Assembly (NCBI GenBank): GCA_022561355.1
Contig: JADFRJ010000005.1
Span: 1 to 23,474 of the forward strand
From: Chloroflexota bacterium
Lineage (GTDB): Bacteria > Chloroflexota > Dehalococcoidia > DSTF01 > RBG-16-68-14
Length of the DNA stretch: 23,474 nucleotides
Direction of reading: 5' to 3'
Position numbers and translations under genes: made by a program. Below are positions 6,931 to 14,795 of the stretch, in pieces (within the stretch, counting starts at the first letter, position 1; the number at the start of each line of letters is the position of its first letter). A model generated the notes under the pieces. It made no database searches. It had not been told where the DNA came from and saw only the letters and a program-made list of their open reading frames with translations.

Positions 6931-8520
6931 GTGGAGGGCCCAACAACGACTGCTGGCGACGCAAACGCCCGGTTCAAACGGCCCAGCCTCGCCACTGCCG
7001 CCGCCATCGTCGCGGCCGGCTTCCTCGCTAGCCGCCTCCTCGGCGTTCTGCGCAGCGTCGCGATCGCGGTGAGCTTCGGCGATAGCCCTGAACTTGGTGC
7101 CTACTGGGTCGCCTTCCGGCTCCCCGACCTGGTCTTCCAGCTCCTCGCCGGCGCCACTCTTGCCAGCGCCTTCATCCCAACGTTCACGCGCCTCGTTACC
7201 AAACAGAGCGAGGAAGAGGCCTGGCGGCTCGCCAGCTCCGTGCTCAACCTGATCCTCGGCGCGACTATTGTGCTTTCCATCCTCGGCTTCATCTTCGCCC
7301 CCATCCTCGTGCCGGCCATGGCCCCCGGCCTCAGCGAGCGCGACCTCGCGATCGAACTCACGCGCATCATGATGATCTCGCCCATCCTTTTTGCCGTCAG
7401 CGGCATGTTCATGGGCATCCTCAACGCTCGCCACCACTTCCTCTTCCCGGCCTTCGCGCCCGTGTTCTACAACATCGCCATCATCATCGGCGTCCTCGCC
7501 TTCGATGGTGTTTACGCCCTCTCCATTGCTGTCGTCATCGGAGCCTCACTCCACCTCCTCGTGCAGGTCCCCGCCCTCGCGATGGTCAACATGGTATACA
7601 GCCCGGTCGCTCGCTGGCGCGATGCCGCGGTGCGGGAGGTCGGCAAGCTCATGGCGCCCCGCGTGCTAGGCCTGGCCGCGGTCCAGTTCAACTTTCTCAT
7701 CACCATCTTCTTCGCATCCACGATCAGCGACCAAGCGATCTCTGCCGTGAACTTCGCCTTCCTCATCATGATGACGCCGCTGGGCTTGTTTGGCATGGCC
7801 ATCTCAACCGCCGTCTTCCCCACGATGGCCGAGCAAGCCATCGACGACCGCACCGAATTCCGGAGGACGCTGGAGCAGAGTCTCAAGCTGATCCTCTTCC
7901 TCACGATTCCTGCCAGCCTCGGGCTGATGATGCTCTCGGAACCGCTCGTCGCCCTCATTTTCCAGTACGGCGAGTGGACGGAAGCCGCAACGGACATCAC
8001 GCAGGCGGCTCTCACGTTCTATGCCATCGGACTATTCGCTCTCGCCGCGATCGAGATCCTCAGCCGCGGCTTCTACGCGCTCGGCGATACGCGCACGCCC
8101 GTCTTGTTCGCGGTCGCCGCACTGGTGATAAACCTCATCCTCAGCGCGGCCCTCGTCGGACCGCTGGAGGTACGCGGCCTCGCCCTCGCCGTTTCGCTGG
8201 CTACAGTGGTCGAAGCGGGCCTCCTCTTCGCCGCGCTCCGCACCAGGTTGGGCGGCATCGACCTCCCCGCCATCGCCCGCTCGCTTTGGCAGACGCTCCT
8301 ATCGGCCGTGCTCATGGTCGAAGTGATCGGCTTCTACCTGATCCTCCTCCACAAAGCGGACCGCCTGGACACCGCCAACTTCATCGATTCGTTACTGGCC
8401 GTCGCGGGCAGCACAGTCCTGGGCGCGCTGGCCTATCTGGCCGTCGCCCGCGCGTTGCGGTCGGAGGAGTTCGAGACGCTGTACAGCCGCGTTCCGTTCC
8501 TCGGCCGCGCTAGAGCCTAA
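6931..8520 (+). CDS. murJ: Lipid II flippase MurJ
   Basis: A polytopic inner-membrane protein of the MOP superfamily that moves lipid II across the membrane for peptidoglycan synthesis. The 529-residue product has the family's 14-helix look and normal length. The N-terminal region shows the typical MurJ pattern: an ASRLLGVLRSVAIA helix with conserved Arg, then FRLPDLVFQLLAGATLASAFIPTF in pieces, and EILSRGFYALGDTRTPV in the middle of the protein, a strong family signature. The GTG start at 6931 has no Shine-Dalgarno at useful distance. CATACT at 6918-6923 would place the transcript start on or next to the GTG, so a leaderless mRNA is possible. Glycerate kinase begins six bases after the stop, giving a coupled pair with no obvious functional link. 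With the LCP and LysM genes nearby it argues for a peptidoglycan wall. Confidence 0.94.
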   Translation: MEGPTTTAGDANARFKRPSLATAAAIVAAGFLASRLLGVLRSVAIAVSFGDSPELGAYWVAFRLPDLVFQLLAGATLASAFIPTFTRLVTKQSEEEAWRLASSVLNLILGATIVLSILGFIFAPILVPAMAPGLSERDLAIELTRIMMISPILFAVSGMFMGILNARHHFLFPAFAPVFYNIAIIIGVLAFDGVYALSIAVVIGASLHLLVQVPALAMVNMVYSPVARWRDAAVREVGKLMAPRVLGLAAVQFNFLITIFFASTISDQAISAVNFAFLIMMTPLGLFGMAISTAVFPTMAEQAIDDRTEFRRTLEQSLKLILFLTIPASLGLMMLSEPLVALIFQYGEWTEAATDITQAALTFYAIGLFALAAIEILSRGFYALGDTRTPVLFAVAALVINLILSAALVGPLEVRGLALAVSLATVVEAGLLFAALRTRLGGIDLPAIARSLWQTLLSAVLMVEVIGFYLILLHKADRLDTANFIDSLLAVAGSTVLGALAYLAVARALRSEEFETLYSRVPFLGRARA

Positions 8521-8526
8521 GCCCGC

Positions 8527-9654
8527 ATGCGTGTCCTCGTCGCGCCTCAGGAGTTCAAAGGCAGCCTCACAGCCCAAGAGGCCGCGGCCGCCATCGCTCG
8601 CGGCATGGGCGCCGCCCTGCCCGGTACCGAGGTCGTTACGCTCCCGCTGGCCGATGGCGGGCCAGGCACCGTCGACGTTCTCGTTCAGGCCACAGGCGGC
8701 GACGTCCGCGAATCACCAGCTCACGACCCGCTAGGCCGACCCCTCAAGGCGCGTTGGGGCGTCCTCGGTGATGGACGCACCGCCGTCATTGAGATGGCCG
8801 CGGCGTCAGGCCTCGTACTGCTGGACGACGAAGAACGCGATCCGACGCGGACCACGACTGTAGGTACGGGCGAACTGCTGCTTGCGGCGCTCGATGCCCG
8901 CTTCCGGCGCATCATCGTCGGCATGGGTGGCAGCGCCACCAACGACGGCGGCGCCGGCCTTGTTCGGTCGCTCGGCGCCCGGCTAATCGACGCCCATGGC
9001 CACAACCTACCACCCGGAGGAGCCGCGCTGGCCAACCTGGACCGGATCGATGTCTCGGGTCTCGACCCGCGCGTTTCAGCAACCGAGGTCCTCGCCGCCA
9101 CCGATGTCCAGAACCCCCTTTGCGGCGCGAACGGCGCGTCGCTCGTCTACGGACCGCAGAAAGGGGCCTCCAACACCGTCGCCCGCCGGCTCGATGCCGC
9201 ACTCGGTCGCTACGCCGAGGTCATCGAGCGCGACCTCGGGATCATCGTGGCCGATGTTCCCGGGGCGGGCGCCGCTGGTGGCCTAGGTGCGGGCCTGATC
9301 GCGTTCTGCGGCGCATCCATCGAGCCAGGCTTCGACGTCGTCGCGGAAGCCGTCGGCCTCCACGCAGCGATCGAGCGTGCCGACGTCGTCATCACCGGCG
9401 AAGGCCGTCTTGACCGGCAAAGCGCATTTGGCAAGACGACATCCGGAGTCTCGCGTCTTGCCCACGCAGCCCGGACGCCCGTAGTCGCCCTCGCCGGCGA
9501 GATCGATGAAGGAACGCAGAATGTGTTCGATGCCGCCTTCGCCCTCTCGCCGGATCTCGCCCCTCTCGCTGAGGCCAAGGCGCGCGCTGGAGAGTTGCTC
9601 TCCGCGCTAGCTGAAACGAAGGTCGCGGGGTGGATCGTGGCGAGGAACGCGTGA
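8527..9654 (+). CDS. Glycerate kinase (GarK/GlxK family)
   Basis: ATP-dependent phosphorylation of D-glycerate, normally to 2-phosphoglycerate in this family (type I glycerate kinase), feeding glyoxylate, serine or sugar-acid carbon into glycolysis. The 375-residue product shows the family blocks in order: APQEFKGSL at 6-14, the PLADGGPGTVDVL block at about 41-53 (a Gly-Glu-Gly is more usual; here Gly-Pro-Gly), GMGGSATNDGGAGL near 137-150, the GAAGGLGAGL loop near 250-259, and GEGRLDRQSAFGK near 294-306. Length is normal. It starts six bases after murJ and must be co-transcribed with it. The stop lies one base from the stop of the opposite-strand gene, so the two transcripts almost certainly overlap at their 3' ends. 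Confidence 0.92.
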   Translation: MRVLVAPQEFKGSLTAQEAAAAIARGMGAALPGTEVVTLPLADGGPGTVDVLVQATGGDVRESPAHDPLGRPLKARWGVLGDGRTAVIEMAAASGLVLLDDEERDPTRTTTVGTGELLLAALDARFRRIIVGMGGSATNDGGAGLVRSLGARLIDAHGHNLPPGGAALANLDRIDVSGLDPRVSATEVLAATDVQNPLCGANGASLVYGPQKGASNTVARRLDAALGRYAEVIERDLGIIVADVPGAGAAGGLGAGLIAFCGASIEPGFDVVAEAVGLHAAIERADVVITGEGRLDRQSAFGKTTSGVSRLAHAARTPVVALAGEIDEGTQNVFDAAFALSPDLAPLAEAKARAGELLSALAETKVAGWIVARNA

Positions 9655-9655
9655 G

Positions 9656-10246
9656 TTAAGAGTCCGCCTCCTCCTTAGAGGAGTCCGGCTCGTCCGTCGT
9701 AGCTTCCGTCGCGGCGCCTTCGTCTGAAACGTCGCCAGCCACGTCTAAGGCCGTCGTCTCATCGTCAGCCGTGAACCTGGAGAGAAGATCGGACTCAGGC
9801 ACGATCTTCAGCTTGCCGGCTCGCCAGATGAAGACCAGCAGTGTCAGGAACGTCGCTGCTACGGTCAGGGGCAGCAGCCCATCGACGAAGTCAAGATCAC
9901 CGGTGATAATGTTTAGCACCGTGACGACGACCACGGCTGTCTGCACGGCATACGGCACCCAGAGCAACATGCGATAGCGTTCCCGGTTCAATGCCAGCAG
10001 CCCATAGAACGGTGCCAGCACCAGGACATGCACTCCCAACAGCCGTTGTGCGGCCGCGCCCTGCCCGCCTCCGATCGTCGCCTCCGCGCTGTCGGGGAAG
10101 AACAGCAGCACAAGGCCGGAGAAGGCGGTCCATACAGTCAGCAAGATCAAGATGAGCCCCAGCGCGCGATCGGCGCTGATCATGCCGGGCGGCGTCTCTT
10201 GTCCGGGAACGTTGGGTTCTTGCCGAGTTGCTTCTGGGTCTCGCAT
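9656..10246 (-). CDS. Hypothetical four-helix membrane protein
   Basis: A 196-residue protein that I do not recognise. After a polar, Pro-rich N-terminus (1-24) there are four hydrophobic segments at about 25-48, 68-86, 93-114 and 122-142, then a charged cytoplasm-like tail (about 145-196) rich in Glu, Asp, Thr and Ser. Short polar loops and an NRERYR turn between helices two and three suggest a compact bundle. No catalytic or metal-binding motif is visible. ATG 10246 is the first plausible start; no strong ribosome binding site precedes it, and TGAGG-TCG-CCTCA (10249-10261) forms a small palindrome there. It ends one base from the glycerate kinase stop and is divergent from the ETF operon. 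Confidence 0.65.
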   Translation of the reverse strand: MRDPEATRQEPNVPGQETPPGMISADRALGLILILLTVWTAFSGLVLLFFPDSAEATIGGGQGAAAQRLLGVHVLVLAPFYGLLALNRERYRMLLWVPYAVQTAVVVVTVLNIITGDLDFVDGLLPLTVAATFLTLLVFIWRAGKLKIVPESDLLSRFTADDETTALDVAGDVSDEGAATEATTDEPDSSKEEADS

Positions 10247-10415
10247 GCTGAGGTCGCCTCAAATTCGGCCCATTCTACCACCGTCAAGATGCTGGACATA
10301 GTGCGTTCGGTTCGTTACCGTATGCGGGGTTCGCGCACTTCTTCACAATCGACTGATTTCGAATGCAAGCGCAGCCGAAAACGACGCCGGCTTACGGCGC
10401 AGAGGAGGACATCCC

Positions 10416-11219
10416 GTGCATATTGTGGTATGCGTGAAGCAGGTACCGGATTGGGACATCCCACCGTCCAGCTTCAAGATAGACGAAGCACTCAATCAGG
10501 TCGTTCCGCCCCCCGGCGTTGCGGCCGTACCCAGCCAATTCGACACCATTGGAGTCGAGGCGGCCATGCGGCTCAAGGACGAAGCGCCTGACACCAAGGT
10601 CACGATCATGAGCATGGGCGCGGAATCCGCCCGTGACGTCATCAAGCACAGCCTCGCGATGGGCGCAGATGAAGGCGTGCTGCTCACCGACGCGCTGTTC
10701 GAGAACCTGGACTGGTACCAGATCTCGCTCGTGCTCTCCACGGCCATCAAGAAGCTTGAAGGCGTCGACCTCGTCGTCTGCGGCCGCCAAGCGGTCGATT
10801 GGGACATGGGTGTCGCTGGCTCTGGCATCGCGGAGATGCTCGACTGGCCAGCCCTGACAATCGGCAAGCAGGTCAAGGTCAGCGACGGCACGCTCTCGGT
10901 AGAGCGCGTCCTGATGGATGGCTTCGAGACCGTAGAAGCTCCCCTGCCCGCCGTCGTCACCGTCAGCAATGAACTGGGCGAGCCGCGCTATCCAAAGCTC
11001 CAGCAGATCATGCAAGCCGCTAAAAAGCAGGTCACCATCTGGGCCGCAGCCGACTTGGGTCTCGATGACTCACAACTCGGCGCCGGCGCCCGCAAGCTCA
11101 CACTCGAAAAGCTGTACGTGCCCGTCTCGAACGTCGAGTGCGAGTTCATGGAGGGTGACACGCCCGAAGAGATGGCGCAGAACCTCGCGAAGAAACTCGC
11201 TGAGGCGAAACTGATTTAG
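10416..11219 (+). CDS. etfB: Electron transfer flavoprotein, beta subunit
   Basis: The beta subunit of the FAD-containing ETF heterodimer, which takes electrons from acyl-CoA and other dehydrogenases and passes them to a quinone oxidoreductase or other acceptor in the cytoplasm. The 267-residue product starts with MHIVVCVKQVPD, the standard N-terminal strand, and contains the ETF-beta signature around residues 125-148 (CGRQAVDWDMGVAGSGIAE) and the conserved LGEPRYPKLQQIMQAAKK segment near 186-203. GTG 10416 is well supported by GGAGG seven bases upstream. A small hairpin CGCCG-GCTTA-CGGCG (10385-10399) sits just 5' of the binding site. etfA follows 49 bases later. Whether this is a classical or electron-bifurcating ETF cannot be settled by eye. 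Confidence 0.95.
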   Translation: MHIVVCVKQVPDWDIPPSSFKIDEALNQVVPPPGVAAVPSQFDTIGVEAAMRLKDEAPDTKVTIMSMGAESARDVIKHSLAMGADEGVLLTDALFENLDWYQISLVLSTAIKKLEGVDLVVCGRQAVDWDMGVAGSGIAEMLDWPALTIGKQVKVSDGTLSVERVLMDGFETVEAPLPAVVTVSNELGEPRYPKLQQIMQAAKKQVTIWAAADLGLDDSQLGAGARKLTLEKLYVPVSNVECEFMEGDTPEEMAQNLAKKLAEAKLI

Positions 11220-11268
11220 TTCTGGCGTGTGGCGATGGTCGCTTCAGCCGGATAGAGGAGCATCAATC

Positions 11269-12249
11269 ATGGCAAGTTCCATACTCGTAGTCGGAGAAGT
11301 TGAAGAAGGACGCCTCGCCACAATCACGGCGGAGATGCTCGGCGCGGCCCGCCGCCTTAGCGGCGATGGAACCGTTACCTGCGCACTCATCGGCTCAGGC
11401 GTAGAAGCATCCGGCCAGGCAGCCATCGCCCTCGGCGCGGATGAAGTCATCGTCGTCGACGATGCGGCTCTCGCCGAGTACAACACGGACACCTACCTTC
11501 AGGCCATGCTCAAGGTCGCGGAACAGGCATCCGCGCCCATCATCCTGTTCGGCCAGACGGACATGGGGAGAGACTTGGCGCCGCGGCTGGCCTTCCGTCT
11601 GGACACGGGCGTCATCATGGACACGATTGAACTCGCGATGGACGGTGATCGGCTGCAGGGCACACGCCCCTGCTACGGCGGCAACGCCCGCGCGATTAAC
11701 GTCGTTCGCGGCGACCCGCAAATCGCCACGGTTCGCGCTAAGTCACAGGACCTTGCCGCGGAGGACTCTTCCCGCCAGGGAACGGTGACCAAGATCGATG
11801 CGGCCATCGATCAGAGCGCGGTGCGCGTCAAAGTCATCGAACGAAGTGGCGTCTCGGCAGAAGGGGTCCGTCTGGAGGACGCCGACGTCGTCGTCTCCGG
11901 TGGCCGCGGTCTCGGCGGGCCAGAGAACTTCGACGTGATCGAAGATCTGGCGAGCGCACTGGGCGCCGCCGTCGGCGCCAGCCGCGCCGTCTGCGACCTA
12001 GAGTGGCGCCCCGTTTCGGAGCAGGTTGGGTTGACCGGCAAGGTCGTCAGCCCTACGCTCTATATCGCGGTCGCCATCTCTGGCGCCAGCCAGCATATGG
12101 CCGGCTGCTCCGGCTCCAAGAACATCGTCGCCATCAACAAGGACGCTGACGCCAATATCTTCAAAGCCGCCCGCTTCGGCATCGTCGAGGACTTTGCGAA
12201 GGTCATGACGCCTCTGATCGAGGCAGTCAAGCAAGAGAAAGGCGGCTAG
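11269..12249 (+). CDS. etfA: Electron transfer flavoprotein, alpha subunit
   Basis: Partner of the preceding beta subunit and binder of the redox-active FAD. The 326-residue product has an N-terminal alpha/beta domain (1-190) and the conserved C-terminal FAD domain. There VVSGGRGLGGPENF (about 206-219) binds the cofactor, VGLTGKVVSPTLYIAVAISGASQHMAG (quoted in parts: LYIAVAISGASQHMAG) gives the signature, and NIVAINKDADANIFKAARFG completes it. ATG 11269 is chosen because GAGGAG (11255-11260) lies eight bases upstream and homologues begin with this strand; an upstream in-frame extension to 11227 adds 14 unlikely residues. It ends 22 bases before the next gene, with which it forms an apparent operon. 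Confidence 0.95.
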   Translation: MASSILVVGEVEEGRLATITAEMLGAARRLSGDGTVTCALIGSGVEASGQAAIALGADEVIVVDDAALAEYNTDTYLQAMLKVAEQASAPIILFGQTDMGRDLAPRLAFRLDTGVIMDTIELAMDGDRLQGTRPCYGGNARAINVVRGDPQIATVRAKSQDLAAEDSSRQGTVTKIDAAIDQSAVRVKVIERSGVSAEGVRLEDADVVVSGGRGLGGPENFDVIEDLASALGAAVGASRAVCDLEWRPVSEQVGLTGKVVSPTLYIAVAISGASQHMAGCSGSKNIVAINKDADANIFKAARFGIVEDFAKVMTPLIEAVKQEKGG

Positions 12250-12271
12250 CCGGGCCAAGAAGGCCACCCAC

Positions 12272-13024
12272 ATGGCGAAGCTGGCAGACCTCATCCAACG
12301 CGCATGGCGCCCTACGTCCGCACCTCTGGGCTTTGCGTCCGCGCGCACTAAAGCCACGCCCAGCATGATCATCGTGGCGCAGATCAACGCGGGCTGGAAG
12401 GCTGCGGCGAGCGACGCCATAGCCGCGGGCGCCAGCGTGATCTTGCTTTCCGGCAGCCCCAAGGAGAACGACATCAAAGCCGCGGCCGAGGCCGGAGCCG
12501 GCAGCCCCTGCGGCCTCATCGCGGACGACGCGGCCAAACTAGATGCTCTCCGCGAGAGCGGGATCGACTTCGTCGTCCTGGACAACCAGGCTCCAGCCAG
12601 CGCCCTGCAGACCGAAGATCTCACCTTCCTCCTCAAAGTCAGCGAAGAACTCTCGGACGTCCAGCTCCGGACCCTCGATTCACTGCCCGTCGACGCCCTC
12701 GTTCTCGAGACGCCACCCGGCACCCTCACCATCGGGAGGCAGATGGAGCTACAGCGCATCACCGGCCTCGCCCGCAAGCCCATGCTCATGTCGCCTGCCG
12801 CCGATGTTAGCCGCGACGACCTCTTGTCGCTCCGCGACGCGGGCGTCATGCTCCTCGCCGTCGACATGAGCGCCTCAGATGGGGCTAAGACCATCGGGCA
12901 GCTCGCGAAGCTCGTGAAGGCGCTGCCGCCGCGCCGCCTTCGCCCGCGTGGTGAGAAGGGGGAGGTTAGCCTACCCACGCCATCTCAATCGCACGAGGAA
13001 CACGACGACGAAGACGAGGAGTAA
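12272..13024 (+). CDS. Hypothetical protein linked to ETF genes, barrel-like alternation
   Basis: A 250-residue soluble protein I cannot assign to a named family. Alternating short hydrophobic strands and Ala-rich helices run through residues 30-215: ASVILLSG, CGLIADDAAKLDALRE, IDFVVLDNQAP, VDALVLETPPG, PMLMSPAADVSRDDLLSLRDAG, VMLLAVDMSA. This looks like a TIM-barrel-type alpha/beta fold, with Asp/Glu at strand ends. The last 25 residues are a disordered, very acidic tail (EEHDDEDEE at the end). It follows etfA by 22 bases and is followed by another unknown gene 24 bases later, so it is probably an accessory of the ETF operon or simply co-expressed. No strong ribosome binding site is visible; translation may be coupled. 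Function unknown. Confidence 0.75.
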   Translation: MAKLADLIQRAWRPTSAPLGFASARTKATPSMIIVAQINAGWKAAASDAIAAGASVILLSGSPKENDIKAAAEAGAGSPCGLIADDAAKLDALRESGIDFVVLDNQAPASALQTEDLTFLLKVSEELSDVQLRTLDSLPVDALVLETPPGTLTIGRQMELQRITGLARKPMLMSPAADVSRDDLLSLRDAGVMLLAVDMSASDGAKTIGQLAKLVKALPPRRLRPRGEKGEVSLPTPSQSHEEHDDEDEE

Positions 13025-13048
13025 GGCCCGGCAGAGCGCAGGCGCTCC

Positions 13049-13633
13049 ATGCTAAACCCGTTCCGGCTCATCGCTACCCTGTTAGGGTTTCTCGTGCTCG
13101 CCACGCCCATCGCGGCCGTGGCTTTTTTCTTCGTCGCAATCGCCGGCAGCCCCGGTACCTGCGAGGACGAGAACCGGCCCATCACCACGTCGGCCCAGCT
13201 CGCGACCCTGTTCCAGGACAAGTGGGACGTCCTTGAAGCTGCGCTCGACGCTGGCCAGCCTGCGTCCGCCAACTTCACCGAGAGTGAAGTCACCTCACGA
13301 GCCAACCTCTGGCTGGAGGAGAACGACGCCCCGATAGACGATATCTTGATCTGCTTTGGAGACGGTACCGCGTCCGCTTCGGCCCAGATCGACATTCCTT
13401 TCGTGCCAGGTGACATCGATGTCCTCGTCTCAGGAACGTTGATCCTCACAGGAGACGTCGCCGATGCTGATGTCGACAAGATCGAAGTTGGTGGCTTGCC
13501 TGACCTGCTCACCGACCTCGTCGAGAACTTCATCGACGACATCTTCGAGGACCAGACCGAAGACCTCGACTTGGATCACAGCTTCTCGCTGCTCTTCAGC
13601 GAAGGCGAAGTTACCATCAGCGGGCTGCCCTAA
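13049..13633 (+). CDS. Hypothetical membrane-anchored exported protein
   Basis: A 194-residue protein with one N-terminal hydrophobic segment (about residues 8-32) that is either a membrane anchor or an uncleaved signal, followed by an acidic outside domain (about 38-194). The outside part starts with a short Cys-containing, Asp/Glu-rich stretch (TCEDENRP), a helical region (40-90), and then alternating strand-like repeats (IDIPFVPGDIDVLVSGTLIL in pieces; VTISGLP at the end) that suggest a beta-rich, possibly lipid- or ligand-binding fold. I do not recognise the family. The start codon lies one base after the hairpin GAGCG-CAGG-CGCTC (13034-13047), which sits where a Shine-Dalgarno would be. 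Last gene of the ETF run. Confidence 0.65.
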   Translation: MLNPFRLIATLLGFLVLATPIAAVAFFFVAIAGSPGTCEDENRPITTSAQLATLFQDKWDVLEAALDAGQPASANFTESEVTSRANLWLEENDAPIDDILICFGDGTASASAQIDIPFVPGDIDVLVSGTLILTGDVADADVDKIEVGGLPDLLTDLVENFIDDIFEDQTEDLDLDHSFSLLFSEGEVTISGLP

Positions 13634-13676
13634 ACCGGCGTAGGCCCGCGCTGTGCACCCCGGTCTCGCGCCTGTG

Positions 13677-13723
13677 AGCAGTCTCGTAGAGACTGGAAGC
13701 GACTGAGGCAAGGCCTCAGTCGC
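13677..13723. repeat. Paired-hairpin element, copy B (probable terminator)
   Basis: Same layout as the copy at 5177-5224: AGCAGTCTC-GTA-GAGACTG (stem of seven pairs, 13679-13695), three bases, then GCGACTGAGGC-AAG-GCCTCAGTCGC (11 perfect pairs, 13699-13723). Compared with copy A the first stem has a T-A pair replaced by C-G, a compensatory change, and the second stem is two pairs longer with a shorter loop. It lies 45 bases after the last gene of the ETF run, a terminator-like position. No T-tract. Confidence 0.6.
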
Positions 13724-13976
13724 CGTCTTCGCCGAACATCCTCCGGCGCTCGGCCTCGCCGGCTTCCATGTCGGGGCCGCCGGAGAGCGCATCCGCAATG
13801 CGGTCTCCATCCCGAGCGATCAGTGGCATCGCCGTGGAGCGACCCCGTCCCTGTAGGGATGGTCGACCCAGGCGTCTTGCCGTCGGACGCAGCCAGCGGT
13901 CCCCCGGCCTTAGCGTTCTTGAAGAGTTCCGCGGCAGAAGGAGCACGGATCGTGGCTCTCTACGAGCCGTAAGGCG
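13724..13976 (-). pseudogene. Unexplained stretch, possible decayed minus-strand gene
   Basis: No intact gene is convincing here, but protein-like segments appear on the minus strand in three successive frames: HDPCSFCR (near 13940), then ELFKNAKAGGPLAASDG and a later HCGC (about 13930 to 13790), then ALSGGPDMEAGEAERRR ending at a TGA in the hairpin at 13716. Two frameshifts would join them into one chain with a CxxC and an H-C-x-C cluster. A 37-codon frame from ATG 13829 to 13716 is the only part with a start, and it lacks a binding site. This could be a pseudogene, a frameshifted assembly, or coincidence in GC-rich DNA. Confidence 0.22.
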
Positions 13977-14795
13977 TTACTCCCCTATCCTCACCTTTCG
14001 CACGTCAGACATCTTGGCGCCGCTGCCGCCGCGCCGCACAGCGATGATCTCCGCGACGATGCTCACGGCGATCTCCTCCGGCGTCTCGGCCCCGATATCG
14101 AGGCCGATCGGCGTATGCACCCGCTCCAGCGCATCGCGAGCGATCCCTTCGCGGGCCATGTGCGTCAGCACGGTGCTGACGCGCCGCTTGCTCCCGATCA
14201 TGCCCACAAACGCCGCGTCCGATTCCACCACCGTGCGCAGCCCCGCTTCGTCCTGCTTGTGTCCGCGCGACACCAACACGATGTAGGTTGATCCGTCGAT
14301 CGGATAGCGCTCCAGCTCCTCAGTAATATCGCCACAGATCACGCGGTCCGCCGATGGAAAGCGCTCCTTGTTCGCGAACGCCTCACGGTCGTCCAACACC
14401 GCGACCGAGAAGCCAGCCTCGGCGCCAATCGCCGCCAGCGACTGACCGATGTGCCCGCCGCCGACGATCAGCAGCGACACCGGGCTCTCCGTCACCTCGA
14501 TCATCACTTCAATGTCGGCGCCCCGCTTCGCCCGAGAGCCATCCGCGCCATACTGAAGCGACTCCACCTGGATGCGCGGCAGCCGGTCGAGCGCTGCCTG
14601 GGCGTCTTCCGCCACCGCCTCCTCCAACGCGCCGCCGCCCAGCGAGCCCAGCCGCTCGCCTTCGGTCCTCACAAGCAACTTGGCGCCTAGTATCGGACCG
14701 CCTTCGGGCGCGCGGATCACCGTCGCCACGGCCACGGGCGCACCCCCTCGCGCAGCGCGCAAGACCTCCTGAGCGATGCTGTCTGCGTCACTCAT
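13977..14795 (-). CDS. XdhC/CoxI family protein
   Basis: XdhC-type proteins bind molybdenum cofactor and sulfurate and insert it into xanthine dehydrogenase, CO dehydrogenase or related molybdo-hydroxylases. The 272-residue product has the N-terminal XdhC_CoxI domain (about 10-75, with the LGSLGGGALEEAV block at 49-61) and the C-terminal XdhC Rossmann domain (about 105-255, nucleotide motif VGGGHIG at 111-117, then GMIGSKRR near 197-204 and the IGLDIGAETPEEIAVSI helix). Family members usually carry a Cys-Gly-Gly before the interdomain strand; here that place reads RGA (KRGADIEVMIEV, about 90-101), so the Cys is absent. The ATG overlaps the ychF stop by four bases, so translation is coupled. 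No molybdo-enzyme gene lies in the window. Confidence 0.85.
   Translation of the reverse strand: MSDADSIAQEVLRAARGGAPVAVATVIRAPEGGPILGAKLLVRTEGERLGSLGGGALEEAVAEDAQAALDRLPRIQVESLQYGADGSRAKRGADIEVMIEVTESPVSLLIVGGGHIGQSLAAIGAEAGFSVAVLDDREAFANKERFPSADRVICGDITEELERYPIDGSTYIVLVSRGHKQDEAGLRTVVESDAAFVGMIGSKRRVSTVLTHMAREGIARDALERVHTPIGLDIGAETPEEIAVSIVAEIIAVRRGGSGAKMSDVRKVRIGE

Noticed and set aside
11998..12978. Minus-strand open frame of 326 codons opposite etfA and the next gene
   Set aside because: Ser/Arg/Ala-rich product typical of an antisense frame; spans two sense genes and their gap.
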